A stretch of 64,000 nt of DNA from Brevundimonas basaltis. Its GTDB lineage: Bacteria > Pseudomonadota > Alphaproteobacteria > Caulobacterales > Caulobacteraceae. The position numbers and the translations under genes were made by a program. The DNA lies in NCBI RefSeq assembly GCF_014202075.1, contig NZ_JACHFZ010000003.1:310001-374000 (forward strand), read 5' to 3'. The notes below the pieces were generated by a model. It saw nothing but the letters and a program-made list of their open reading frames with translations, was not told the origin of the DNA and did no database searches. This document shows, in pieces, positions 43,947 to 52,310 of the stretch; positions within the stretch are counted from its first letter, which is position 1, and the number at the start of each line of letters is the position of its first letter.

Positions 43947-43998
43947 GGGGCCGGCCTGAGCCAGCCCCATGGTTTCGTCAACCCGTCGGGAACGCGAG

Positions 43999-44223
43999 TC
44001 AATCGCTGTCGGAAGCGTCGTCCGAGACGACCACGACAGCCGCGGCGATCACGCCGGCTATGGCCAGAAGACCGATCAGGGGAACCCCGGCGAAGTCGCT
44101 GGAGGCTTCAGATTGGGCCCCGACGCGGTCGCCCACGCGGGCAACTCCGCTTTGACCAGCGGCTACGGCTTGCCCCGCGACCAGCAGCGAACCGGCGGCG
44201 AGGGCGGCAAGTGTCTTCTTCAT
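43999..44223 (-). CDS. Small exported single-span protein (paralogue of 13176-13397)
   Basis: 74 residues: signal MKKTLAALAAGSLLVAGQAVAA, ARVGDRVGA, SSDFAGVPL, one hydrophobic span, acidic tail DDASDSD. Same order of motifs as the gene 30 kb away. The spacing and length match, so this is a true family and not a chance reading frame. Confidence 0.8.
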   Translation of the reverse strand: MKKTLAALAAGSLLVAGQAVAAGQSGVARVGDRVGAQSEASSDFAGVPLIGLLAIAGVIAAAVVVVSDDASDSD

Positions 44224-44300
44224 GGATATCTCCCGATCAACTCGCCCAGATAACCCGCGCAGCGCGTGTCCGTTCCCGTAACGCGGGTGGGTAAATCGAT

Positions 44301-44861
44301 TCAGGGTTCCAGCTCGATGTCCCAGTAGAGGTAGTCCAGCCAGCTCTGGTGCAGATAGTGCGGCGGGAAACGTCGGCCGAACTCCTGCAGTTGCCAGGCG
44401 CTGGGACGGTGCGGGGCCCGGCGCATCGGCATACCTGCCTGCTGCGGCGTGCGGCCGCCCTTCCGCAGATTGCAGGGGCTGCAGGCCGCAACGATGTTCT
44501 CCCAGGTCGTACGGCCCCCGCGGCTGCGCGGAATCACATGGTCGAAGGTCAGCTCCGTCGTGGCGCTGCAGTACTGGCAGGCGAAACCGTCGCGCAGGAA
44601 GACATTGAACCGGGTGAAAGCCGGCTGCCGGTCCTGATCGACGTAGTTTTTCAGCGCGATCACGCTGGGCAGAACGATCTCCATCGAGGGGCTGCGCACG
44701 ACCTTGTCATAGGTCGAGACCACATCGACGCGATCCTGGTACACCGCCTTGATCACCTCTTCCCATGGCCAGATCGACAGCGGGTAGTAGGACAGCGGGC
44801 GGAAGTCGGCGTTGAGCACCAGCGCGGGCCAGCCGGACGGGGGGCGGTCCAGGACCTGCAT
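44301..44861 (-). CDS. HNH endonuclease family protein
   Basis: 186 residues. A zinc-supported HNH: FACQYCSATTELTFDHVIPRSRGGRTTWENIVAACSPCNLRKGGRTP, with two CxxC pairs and the DH, N catalytic residues. The N-terminal part (LVLNADFRPLSYYPLSIWPWEEVIKAVYQDRVDVV) is the RRXRR/HNH-associated region seen in widespread chromosomal HNH proteins. Start at 44861 with GCGAGGG upstream. Housekeeping or DNA-processing role; not obviously mobile. Confidence 0.88.
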   Translation of the reverse strand: MQVLDRPPSGWPALVLNADFRPLSYYPLSIWPWEEVIKAVYQDRVDVVSTYDKVVRSPSMEIVLPSVIALKNYVDQDRQPAFTRFNVFLRDGFACQYCSATTELTFDHVIPRSRGGRTTWENIVAACSPCNLRKGGRTPQQAGMPMRRAPHRPSAWQLQEFGRRFPPHYLHQSWLDYLYWDIELEP

Positions 44862-44994
44862 CAGGCCCTCGCCGTGCGAACGAGGTTTAACGACGCGACC
44901 GGACTGAAGACACGTCTCCTTCCCTGGCTGTCCGCGAATCCTACGCCTGATTCGACAGCTTGGCGATGACCACGGGAAGACGCCTGCGCGACGC

Positions 44995-45651
44995 TCAGTT
45001 GCGCGAAGGAGCACCCGGGAAGGAAGGCAGTCGCCAGCCCCAGCGGAGCGAGCCGGCCCGAAGAATGAATCCGCACGGAGCGGCGATCAGGGCGGCCTCG
45101 ACATTCGACAGGCCCAGGCCCTTGAGGGCCGTGTATACGACCGCCGCCAGAATGGCCGCCGAGACGGTGATCTCGCGACGCAGCAGGATAGATGGCTGGC
45201 CCGCCAGAAGATCGCGCACCACCCCGCCGAAACAGGCAGTCAACGCGCCCATGACGATGCAGATCAGGGGCGCGAAACCGAGGGCCTCGGCCTTGGCGGC
45301 GCCCATCACTCCATAGGCTGCCAGACCGATGGCATCGAGCCACAGCAGGGCGCGGAAACGCCAGTCCTGCCGGCCCAGGAACCAGACGCCCAACGCAGCG
45401 GCCAGGCAGACGCCGATGTATTTCCAGTCATGGACCCAGAACACGGGGGCGTCGATCAGCAGGTCGCGCAAGGTGCCGCCGCCGACCCCGGTGATCGCCG
45501 CGAAGAACGCCAGCGTCACCAGGTCGTGTTTCTCGCGTGCCGCCGCGAGGGCGCCCGTAGCCGCGAAAACCGCCACGCCTGCGTAGTCGACCACATAGAG
45601 GGTGGGCAGGATCGGCTCGGACAGGGCTTCCAACGTCGGCGGGTCGATCAA
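44995..45651 (-). CDS. TRIC-type (UPF0126/YadS) cation channel family protein
   Basis: 218 residues, about seven membrane spans in two homologous halves, each with a glycine-rich motif: AAITGVGGGTLRDLLI and CFGGVVRDLLAG. This matches bacterial TRIC channels. I use TTG 45651, overlapping the stop of the upstream AlkA gene (TTGA) with GGAGGAG just before; the next alternative starts would cut the first span. Confidence 0.85.
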   Translation of the reverse strand: MIDPPTLEALSEPILPTLYVVDYAGVAVFAATGALAAAREKHDLVTLAFFAAITGVGGGTLRDLLIDAPVFWVHDWKYIGVCLAAALGVWFLGRQDWRFRALLWLDAIGLAAYGVMGAAKAEALGFAPLICIVMGALTACFGGVVRDLLAGQPSILLRREITVSAAILAAVVYTALKGLGLSNVEAALIAAPCGFILRAGSLRWGWRLPSFPGAPSRN

Positions 45652-46304
45652 CGGGGCGTCTCCTCCAGCGCGATCTCGCCGCGCTTGACCGCTCCATACC
45701 ATCCCCAAAGGAGATGCGCCGCCACGCTTCGGTGCGGACGCCAGATTTCGGCGCGGGCGCAGGCCTCCTTCTCGCGGGGTCGAAGGGCCGCGCCGTCGGC
45801 CCAGCGGATGGCTTCCTGCAGGGCGATGTCGCCGGCGGGAAAGATGTCCCGCCGGCCCTCGCAGAACATCAGAAAGGTCTCGGCCGTCCACTTGCCGACG
45901 CCCTTGATGGCGGTCAGCCGCGCCACGGCCTCCTCGTCCGACAGCGTCTCCAGATGGTCGAAATCGATCCGCCCGTCGACGTGGGCGCGGGCGATCTCGT
46001 GACCATAGGTCGCCTTCTGGATCGAAAGCCCGAAGCCGCGCAGGGTCTCGATATCCGTCGCCAGCGTGCGTTCGGGAGTCACCTCGCCGCCTAGCCCCGC
46101 CTCGACCCTTGTCCAGATGGCGGCGGCCGACGCCAACGATACCTGCTGGTCGACGATCATGTGGAACAGACCCTCGAACCCGCCGACCCGGCGCCGCCAC
46201 TCGAAGGCCGGCGTTTGTTCGTGGGCGCGGGCCAGCGCCGGATCGATTGCGACGACCGCCCGGCGCGCCGCCCCGATATCGTCCTGCCAATAGGGGGTCT
46301 GCAT
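45648..46304 (-). CDS. alkA: DNA-3-methyladenine glycosylase II (AlkA family)
   Basis: 218 residues. Helix-hairpin-helix LTAIKGVGKWTAETFLMF followed by catalytic aspartate in FPAGDIALQEAI, and the terminal WRPHRSVAAHLLWGWY. It removes alkylated bases and could replace the glycosylase domain missing from the Ada protein at 4113-5216. Translationally coupled to the TRIC gene downstream. Confidence 0.94.
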   Translation of the reverse strand: MQTPYWQDDIGAARRAVVAIDPALARAHEQTPAFEWRRRVGGFEGLFHMIVDQQVSLASAAAIWTRVEAGLGGEVTPERTLATDIETLRGFGLSIQKATYGHEIARAHVDGRIDFDHLETLSDEEAVARLTAIKGVGKWTAETFLMFCEGRRDIFPAGDIALQEAIRWADGAALRPREKEACARAEIWRPHRSVAAHLLWGWYGAVKRGEIALEETPR

Positions 46305-46381
46305 CGGAAGACCGTAGCGGGCGACCGGAAAGCGGCAAGTCGCCGGATGTGATCGTGTCCGCTTGCCGCTATCGTCGTTCG

Positions 46382-47230
46382 ATGTTCGTCACCCGCTTCG
46401 CGCCCTCGCCGACCGGCCGCCTGCACAAGGGCCATGCCTTCTCGGCCCTGACGGCGTGGCAGGCGGCGCGCGTGGCCGGCGGCCGTTTCCTTCTGCGCAT
46501 GGAGGACATCGACCCGACGCGGCGCCGGCCGGAGTTCGACGCGGCCATCCTCGAGGATCTGGCCTGGCTTGGTCTGGACTGGGAACAGCCGGTCCGACGT
46601 CAGTCCCACCATTTGGCGGAATACGCCGCCGTCGTGAATACGCTGAACCGGCGCGGTCTGCTGTATCGGTGCTTCCGCACCCGTAGGGAGATTCTCGACA
46701 CCATCGGCGACGCGCCTCATGGCCCGGCAGAGGCGGTGAGCCCGGGGCCGCACCCGGCGGACGAAGAGGCGCGGCTGCTGGCGGAGGGTCGACGATTTGC
46801 GTGGCGGCTTTCGTTGGACCGCGCCCGTGAAGCCTTGGGACAGGAGGTTTGGGGCAGCCTGACCTTCACAGAGGAAGGACAGGGCCCCAGGGGCGAATCG
46901 GGGATCATCCCGGCCCGGCCGGAGACGGCAGGGGACGTGGTTCTGGCCCGCAAGGATGCCGGGACCGCCTACCATCTTGCCGTGACCCACGACGACGCCC
47001 TGCAAGAGGTCAGCCACGTCATCCGCGGCGAGGACCTGTTCGAGGCCACCCACATCCAGGTGCTGATCCAGGCGCTGATGGGCTGGCCAACGCCGGTCTA
47101 TCGGCACCATCGGTTAATGACCGGGCCCGACGGAAGGCGTTTCGCCAAGCGGGACGGCTCGGTGACGCTGGCGCAACTGAGGGCGGAAGGTGCAAGCCCG
47201 GAGACGTTGCGCGCGGACCTGGGATTCTGA
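46382..47230 (+). CDS. gluQ: Glutamyl-Q tRNA(Asp) synthetase
   Basis: 282 residues. A GluRS catalytic-domain paralogue attaching glutamate to queuosine of tRNA-Asp. The HIGH-like motif is APSPTGRLHKGHAFSAL, the KMSKS-like motif FAKRDGSVTL, and there is no anticodon-binding domain. The zinc-binding cysteines of E. coli GluQRS appear reduced to one (YRCFRTRRE), so the zinc site is probably absent. Confidence 0.93.
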   Translation: MFVTRFAPSPTGRLHKGHAFSALTAWQAARVAGGRFLLRMEDIDPTRRRPEFDAAILEDLAWLGLDWEQPVRRQSHHLAEYAAVVNTLNRRGLLYRCFRTRREILDTIGDAPHGPAEAVSPGPHPADEEARLLAEGRRFAWRLSLDRAREALGQEVWGSLTFTEEGQGPRGESGIIPARPETAGDVVLARKDAGTAYHLAVTHDDALQEVSHVIRGEDLFEATHIQVLIQALMGWPTPVYRHHRLMTGPDGRRFAKRDGSVTLAQLRAEGASPETLRADLGF

Positions 47231-47980
47231 TCAGGCGGCGAGCCGTCCGTCCGACTTCGCGGCGGGGAAGACCACGCCCGGATCAGGCTCCGGACCAGCC
47301 TCTCCCGGCCCGCCTATCGCTTTCAGGATGTAACGCATGATGTTGAGTCGCGCCGTCTTTTTTCGATCGGTGGCGACCACCGTCCAGGGGGCGGCGGGAT
47401 GGTCGGTTTGGTCCAGCATGCGGTCGCGGGCGGCGGTGTAATCGTCCCAGCGGTCCTGCGCCTCAGCATCGAGCGACGAAACCTTGAACCGCTTCAGAGG
47501 GTCAGCGACCCGGGAGGCCAGGCGCTCGGCCTGCTCGGCCCTGGAGATGTCCAGCCAGAGCTTGATGATCTTCAGCCCGCCGTCGGCCAGCATCCGCTCG
47601 AAGTGCGGCGCGTCTTCCAGGAACCGGGCGTACTGACCGGGCTCGCAGAAGCCCATGACCCGCTCGACCCCGGCCCGGTTGTACCATGAGCGGTTGAACA
47701 GCACGGTTTCGCCCGCGGCCGGCAGGTGCGTCACATAACGCTGGAAATACCACTGGCTGGTTTCCCGGTCGGTCGGCTTCGGCAGCGCCACGACACGCGT
47801 CTGCCGCAGGGCCATGTGCTCGGTGATGCGCTTGATGGCGCCGTCCTTGCCGGCCGTGTCCCGCCCCTCGAAGACGATCACCGTCTTCCGGCCCTTGTCG
47901 ATCGTCCAGGCCTGGGTCTCGACCAGCAGGATCTGGAGTCGCTCCAGCTCGGCTTGGTATTTGTCGCTTTTTCTGGCCAC
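47231..47980 (-). CDS. ppk2: Polyphosphate kinase 2
   Basis: 249 residues. P-loop VFEGRDTAGKDGAIKRI, then FNRSWYNRAGVERVMGF and the lid region with WLDISRAEQAERL, as in class I PPK2 proteins. Transfers phosphate between polyphosphate and nucleoside diphosphates. The GTG at 47980 is chosen; a longer frame upstream would be antisense to the extensin gene. Confidence 0.92.
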   Translation of the reverse strand: MARKSDKYQAELERLQILLVETQAWTIDKGRKTVIVFEGRDTAGKDGAIKRITEHMALRQTRVVALPKPTDRETSQWYFQRYVTHLPAAGETVLFNRSWYNRAGVERVMGFCEPGQYARFLEDAPHFERMLADGGLKIIKLWLDISRAEQAERLASRVADPLKRFKVSSLDAEAQDRWDDYTAARDRMLDQTDHPAAPWTVVATDRKKTARLNIMRYILKAIGGPGEAGPEPDPGVVFPAAKSDGRLAA

Positions 47981-48058
47981 GGGGCAGGATGCGCCGAACC
48001 TGCCGCTGGAGCAATGCCGGTGGCGGAGGGCAGCGCCGCCGCGTAAGGCTGGCCGTCG

Positions 48059-48817
48059 ATGGACCGCGATTTCGCAGATTTCTGGAACCTGCTGTGGGAA
48101 GCCGGGCTCGGCCTGTGCGCGGCCTTCGCCCTGCTCAACATCTTCGCGCCGCACCAGGACCTGCCGTGGAAGCCGCTGGACCTGAACCGGCCGATCGGCC
48201 AGGCGACGGCGGCCAAGGTGGCCGATTTCGAGCTGACCCGCACCGCCGCCCCCGAGGAGACCAAGGCCGTCACCGACGCCTGCATCCAGGTCCTGCGCGA
48301 GGCCGGCGTCGAGGTCGAGCGGGCCGAGGATCGCGACGACGGCGGCTTCTGCGTTGTGCGCGGGGCGGTCCGCATCACCGGCGGGGCCGTCACCCTCCTG
48401 CCCGGAAACCCCGTCATGCAGTGCCCGCTGGCGGTGCGCTACGTCATCTGGGAGCGCCAGGTGCTGCAGCCGGCGGCGGAGCGGAGCTTCGGCAGCCGGG
48501 TCGCCAGGATGAACGACGCGGGCACCTACAGCTGCCGCCGCATCTACGGCCAGACCGATCCCAATGCGCGGCCCAGCGAGCATGCCCGGGCCAATGCGCT
48601 GGACCTCGGCGGCATGACGCTGGAGGACGGCCGCCGGATCTCGGTGCTGGACGACTGGGACGGCGAGGGTCCCCGCGGGCCTGAGGGCCGGTCGTTCCTG
48701 ACGCGCGTCCGCGACGGGGCCTGCCGGGTCTTCTCCACCGTCCTGACCCCGGACTATAACGAGGCCCACGCCAACCACCTGCATCTCGACGGGGCCGAGC
48801 GCGGGCTGTGCGCCTAG
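48059..48817 (+). CDS. Extensin-like family protein
   Basis: 252 residues with an N-terminal hydrophobic anchor (LWEAGLGLCAAFALLNIF). The C-terminal domain has RMNDAGTYSCRRIYG, SEHARANALDLGG and AHANHLHLDGAERGLC, the zinc-peptidase-like extensin-C pattern common in alphaproteobacteria. Presumed periplasmic envelope function. Confidence 0.85.
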   Translation: MDRDFADFWNLLWEAGLGLCAAFALLNIFAPHQDLPWKPLDLNRPIGQATAAKVADFELTRTAAPEETKAVTDACIQVLREAGVEVERAEDRDDGGFCVVRGAVRITGGAVTLLPGNPVMQCPLAVRYVIWERQVLQPAAERSFGSRVARMNDAGTYSCRRIYGQTDPNARPSEHARANALDLGGMTLEDGRRISVLDDWDGEGPRGPEGRSFLTRVRDGACRVFSTVLTPDYNEAHANHLHLDGAERGLCA

Positions 48818-49022
48818 CCGCCGCTAACCCTGTTCGCCGCCCGGGCGAATCGGTTTGCGGTTGACCGTCTCCGGTTTTTCGGGAGAGAAATGCCCCCGCA
48901 GTCCGGATTTCGCGCGGCGTCCACACCCGTGCTCGCTCCTTCGCTGAATGAGCTCGTCCAGATGGGCTGTCGGGCGTCCCCTTAGGGGCGTCCGCCTGGA
49001 AAGCGCGTTCAGGAGACGCAAT

Positions 49023-49226
49023 ATGGCGACCGGCACGGTCAAGTGGTTCAACCCCACCAAGGGCTTCGGCTTCATTCAACCCGACGGCGGCGGCCAGGAC
49101 GTGTTCGTCCACATCACCGCCGTCCAGAAGGCGGGCCTGCAAGGCCTCGATGAGAACGCCAAGGTCGAATACGAGCTGGAATCCCAGCGCGGCAAGACCT
49201 CGGCGGTGGACCTCAAGCTCCTCTGA
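49023..49226 (+). CDS. cspA: Cold-shock-domain protein
   Basis: 67 residues: [30 protein letters not shown] contains RNP1 (KGFGFI) and RNP2 (VFVHI). AGGAG lies seven bases before the ATG. The ~200-base leader may regulate it. A strong terminator follows inside the neighbouring gene. Confidence 0.96.
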   Translation: MATGTVKWFNPTKGFGFIQPDGGGQDVFVHITAVQKAGLQGLDENAKVEYELESQRGKTSAVDLKLL

Positions 49227-49243
49227 GCTGACACCTCCTTCTT

Positions 49244-50197
49244 CTACGGGACGGGCGCGGAAGTTTCGGCTTCCGCGCCTTTCTTGTTTTCGGGACCGGC
49301 CAACGGCGCGGCGGGCCCCGGCTTCACCCGGGCCGACCACTGGGCCAGCACCACTCCGGCCAGCAGGGCCGCCGCGCCGCCGAGCTGGGCCGCCGTCATG
49401 GTCTCGGCGAACAGCATCCAGCCGAGCAGGGCCGCGACCACCGGCTGGATCAGCACCGTCACCGCCGTCAGGGCGGCGGGCAGCCGGCCCAGCGCCCAGG
49501 CCACCCCGCCCTGCCCGGCCACATGGACCAGCCCCAGCCCGGCGCAGGCCAGCCAGCCCGCGGTCGAGGCCGGCGTCAGCGGCTCGCCCAGGACCACGGC
49601 CACGCCGAGCAGCAGCGGCAACCCCAGCCCGGTGGTCCACAGCATGATCCGCGACGCGGAGACCCGCCCGCGCAACACCTTCACGGTCAGGAAATAGCCG
49701 GCGTACCAGAGCGCCGTCACGGCGGCGAACAGGTCGCCCAGCCGCGGGTCCGAGCCCTGGCGGCCGTCCGCCCCCGCCGACATCGTCCACGCCCCGAACA
49801 GGGCCAGGGCCAGGGCCGCGAGGAACAGGGCCCGCGGCCGCTCGCGGAACATCAGCCAGACCACGGCCGTCACGATCACCGGGGTGAGGTTGGTCAGGGT
49901 GGTGGCGTTGGCCACCGAGGTGAAGCGGATCGAATAGTGCCAGAAGGCCAGGTCGAGCACGAAGAACAGCGCCGCCAGCCCCATCAGCGGCGACGGCCGG
50001 CCGATCCCGCCCGCCCCGGCCGCCTGCCCGGGCCGCCAGACCAGCAGCAGCAGCCACGGCAGGGCGAAGGCGAACCGCCACATCCCCGCCGCCGCCGGCC
50101 CGGTGTCGGCCAGCCGCACCAGGATCGGGGCCAGCCCCAGCACCGCCGCCGAGGCGAGGAGGATCAGCAGGGGGGCGGCGCGGGAGGCGGTCATCAA
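49244..50197 (-). CDS. EamA/DMT-family transporter
   Basis: 317 residues with about ten membrane segments in two EamA halves (FTSVANATTLTNLTPVIVTAVVWLMFRERP and LPAALTAVTVLIQPVVAALLGWMLFAETM). Drug/metabolite exporter fold; substrate unknown. Its C-terminal codons lie in the cspA terminator. Confidence 0.9.
   Translation of the reverse strand: MMTASRAAPLLILLASAAVLGLAPILVRLADTGPAAAGMWRFAFALPWLLLLVWRPGQAAGAGGIGRPSPLMGLAALFFVLDLAFWHYSIRFTSVANATTLTNLTPVIVTAVVWLMFRERPRALFLAALALALFGAWTMSAGADGRQGSDPRLGDLFAAVTALWYAGYFLTVKVLRGRVSASRIMLWTTGLGLPLLLGVAVVLGEPLTPASTAGWLACAGLGLVHVAGQGGVAWALGRLPAALTAVTVLIQPVVAALLGWMLFAETMTAAQLGGAAALLAGVVLAQWSARVKPGPAAPLAGPENKKGAEAETSAPVP
49254..49290 (+). terminator. cspA terminator embedded in the 3' end of the EamA gene
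   Basis: GGCGCGGAAG (49254-49263) and CTTCCGCGCC (49270-49279) form a perfect 10-bp stem followed by TTTCTTGTTTT. On the opposite strand the same bases encode the last residues of the EamA transporter. Confidence 0.88.
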
Positions 50198-50209
50198 ATG
50201 CGTATACGG

Positions 50210-50232
50210 CCTTCTCCCCTCGGGGGAGAAGG
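50210..50232. repeat. REP-like hairpin, also a possible terminator
   Basis: CCTTCTCCCC-N3-GGGGAGAAGG, a perfect 10-bp stem, followed by the GGCCCGGCAGGGCC dyad and a GATGAGG run. Short relatives of the CTCCC/GGGAG motif appear at 3583-3605, 50350-50364 and 51762-51770, suggesting a dispersed element. Confidence 0.7.
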
Positions 50233-50303
50233 TGGCCCGGCAGGGCCGGATGAGGGGGGGCCCGATGCGAACCGGCCGCCCGCCGATCCGAAGCGGGCTT
50301 CCC

Positions 50304-50364
50304 CCTCATCCGCCCCTCCGCGGCGCCCGTCGGGCGTCGCCCTCCACCCCCGGTGGTGAGAAGG
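50304..50364. repeat. 61-bp inverted repeat, left copy
   Basis: Its reverse complement closely matches 51762-51820, sharing the CGACGCCCGACGGGCG core and the GGGGCGGATGAG end. The two copies flank the HTH gene and the YbjN gene in opposite orientations. Confidence 0.75.
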
Positions 50365-50399
50365 GATCGATGCGGTCACCGGAAAATCCCCAAACCCTG

Positions 50400-51032
50400 T
50401 CATTCCGACACTCCCGGACCCTCGTCGCGGGGCGGGAGGTCGGCGTATTCGGGCGGCAGGGGTCGGCCGGCGGCGATATCCTCGGCGAGGCGCAGGGCGC
50501 GTTCGCGGACCCAGCGCAGGGTCAGGGCCTGGCCGGCCTCGCGGTCGCGCTCCTGCTCGGCCGGATCGTATTCGACCCATTCGAACAGGGCGTCGAGGCG
50601 GGCGATCTCATTGGCCGCCCGGGCCAGCCGCAGGGCCGTCAGCCCGCGCCCGCCCTTCACCGCCTCGGCGGCGGCGGCGAGGGTGCGCCGGGCCAGGTCG
50701 CCCGGGCGGATCTGGATCGGCGACGTCCAGGCGGCGACCACCTCGTCCTCGGTCAGGGGGGCGTCGGGATCGGGCGGCAGGCCGGGCGCGGCGAGGACGC
50801 CGGAAGGGCCGCTCGGCGGGACGCGCCCCAGCGGCCACGGCGTCGACCGCGCGGCGAAGTCGCGCTTGGTCCAGCCCTCGCGCCGGGCCCGGCGGCGCAG
50901 GGCCGTCTCCGACACCCCGAAGCGGGCGGCGACGGTGGGGGCCGACAGGCCGGACAAATAGGCCCCGCGGATCAGGCTCCAGGTCTCGGCGCTGGCGGTG
51001 ACGTAGCGGGTGGTCGGCAGGCGCGCGTTCAT
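50400..51032 (-). CDS. HTH-containing hypothetical protein
   Basis: 210 residues from ATG 51032 with GGGAGGGG eight bases upstream. A helix-turn-helix near residue 30 (YLSGLSAPTVAARFGVSETALRRRARREGW) resembles small-terminase or resolvase-type DNA-binding segments. The rest is helical and acidic (LRLARAANEIARLDALFEWVEYD). Function unrecognised; possibly a relict phage-type regulator or a host regulator. Confidence 0.7.
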   Translation of the reverse strand: MNARLPTTRYVTASAETWSLIRGAYLSGLSAPTVAARFGVSETALRRRARREGWTKRDFAARSTPWPLGRVPPSGPSGVLAAPGLPPDPDAPLTEDEVVAAWTSPIQIRPGDLARRTLAAAAEAVKGGRGLTALRLARAANEIARLDALFEWVEYDPAEQERDREAGQALTLRWVRERALRLAEDIAAGRPLPPEYADLPPRDEGPGVSE

Positions 51033-51205
51033 GTTGGAGTCCCCTCCCAATACTGGAGCGGATGGTAGCGGTTGGACCCGTCAGAATCGGACGCAGGGCG
51101 GTCGGGTTGGCGGCTTGACGACCGGGATTGGCCGGGTTGGCAGGGTCGGGGTTGGCAGGCCGGCGATCTGCTGTCACTCGTTGCAGTAGAATCGTGGAGG
51201 GGCCG

Positions 51206-51742
51206 ATGCGGAGATGGGCGGGATGGGCGGCGGGCGTGGCCCTGCTGGCCGGGGGCGGTGAGGCGTGGGCGCAGACGCCGGACGACAAGCCGGTGACGAC
51301 GCTCGGCCCGGCCGAAGTCCGCGCCCTGGCCATCGAGACCGGCGGGACGCCGGGGGCGGTCGAGCATCTGGAGGACAACGAGTACCGGATGGAGATCCTC
51401 TACCCCGACGACCTGTGGGTTCATTTCGAGGGCTGGAGCTGCACCGGCGACGGCGAGGCCAAGCGCTGCGCCGAGTTCATCCTCTACGTCTGGTTCGAAC
51501 TGGACAGCGAGGCCGAGGCCCTCGCCCGGGAGCATGAGATCGACATCGCCTGGCTGTCCGACGTGGCGGTCGGCAATGAGCTCAAGGTCTGGCGCATGGA
51601 CTATCTGTCCGGCATGACCCGCGGCCGCATGCGCGGCATGTTCGAGACCTTTCTCCAGACCGTCGCCGTGGCGCGGGAGATAGCCTTTCCGGTCAAGGGA
51701 GGGGCCGGCGCCGGCGGAAAGACCGCGACCAAGGGGGGCTGA
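51206..51742 (+). CDS. Exported YbjN-domain protein
   Basis: 178 residues from ATG 51206 (GGAGG five bases upstream). The signal peptide ends in GGEAWAQ, then a YbjN-like type III-chaperone fold ending in MDYLSGMTRGRMRGMFETFLQTVAVAREI. A C-terminal low-complexity tail (GGAGAGGKTATKGG) follows. YbjN proteins modulate motility and stress in enterics; the role here is unknown. Confidence 0.85.
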   Translation: MRRWAGWAAGVALLAGGGEAWAQTPDDKPVTTLGPAEVRALAIETGGTPGAVEHLEDNEYRMEILYPDDLWVHFEGWSCTGDGEAKRCAEFILYVWFELDSEAEALAREHEIDIAWLSDVAVGNELKVWRMDYLSGMTRGRMRGMFETFLQTVAVAREIAFPVKGGAGAGGKTATKGG

Positions 51743-51761
51743 GGCGGGGGCTTCTGCCTGT

Positions 51762-51820
51762 CCTTCTCCCATGCGGGTGGAGGGGCGACGCCCGACGGGC
51801 GCCCCGCAGGGGCGGATGAG
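51762..51820. repeat. 61-bp-type inverted repeat, right copy
   Basis: Matches the reverse complement of 50304-50364 over the whole length, with most differences confined to the ends. It begins 20 bases after the YbjN gene and could also act as its terminator. Confidence 0.75.
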
Positions 51821-51839
51821 CCAAGAGAGAGGGCGTTTT

Positions 51840-52056
51840 GTCATCCCGGCCGGACCCCGGCGCAGGCCGGGGGGAGAGCCGGGACGGCGGCGCTCCCCTC
51901 AGGCCCGCTCCCGGAAATCGCAGCGCGATTGTCCGGGAGACAGGCGGCGGCGAGCCCGGTCACCCGTCTCCCGGATAGCGGCTCGCGCCGCTTCCGGGAG
52001 GGTGGGGTTGGGCGGCCAGGCGTCCCGGATCACCGCTGCGCGGCGTCCGGGATGAC
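51840..52056. repeat. Cluster of REP-like hairpins bounded by GTCATCCCGG / CCGGGATGAC
   Basis: Three long imperfect hairpins are clear: CTCCCGGA...TCCGGGAG at 51908-51939, CTCCCGGA...TTCCGGGAG at 51968-52000, and GTCCCGGAT...GTCCGGGATGAC at 52022-52056. The first ten bases of the cluster (51840-51849) are the inverse of the last ten. This resembles BIME/REP arrays common in Caulobacterales intergenic DNA. Not a CRISPR array: units differ and are palindromic. Confidence 0.8.
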
Positions 52057-52233
52057 AAGCGCCCGCACGGGTGTTGGTGGGCGGGGCGGCCGGTCGGCCG
52101 GACAAGCGGGGCAGAAGCCGTGCCCGGCCATCCAGCCCTCGGTCAGATGGCGCGCCTGCTGGGTCGCGCTGGTGTAGACGGCGCTCGGCTCGGCGAAGCC
52201 GAGACTGCACCACGAGTTGGTATCGTCCCCCAT
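52030..52233 (-). pseudogene. Truncated DpnI-like restriction endonuclease fragment
   Basis: Residues ~10-45 of this open frame (SLGFAEPSAVYTS, ATQQARHLTEGWM, HGFCPAC) resemble the N-terminus of DpnI-family endonucleases, where a Y-K-S-x-SQ-x-AR-x-LTE-x-W segment precedes the first CPxC zinc pair. After CPAC the frame runs into REP repeat sequence and stops, so the catalytic and winged-helix domains are missing. Likely a remnant cut by the repeat cluster. It is just downstream of the OLD-like ATPase gene. Confidence 0.55.
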
Positions 52234-52310
52234 CCAACCACCGTAGTGGGTGGTGGGTCAGAGACCACCTCCAGCGATCTCACTATTAAAAAATGGTGGG
52301 TGCGCTCTTC

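Noticed and set aside
48818..49022. RNA thermometer in the cspA leader
   Set aside because: A long leader is present but I could not identify a conserved cold-shock structure by eye.
51840..52056. CRISPR-like repeats
   Set aside because: Units are palindromic and differ from one another, with no regular spacers and no cas genes; better explained as a REP cluster.
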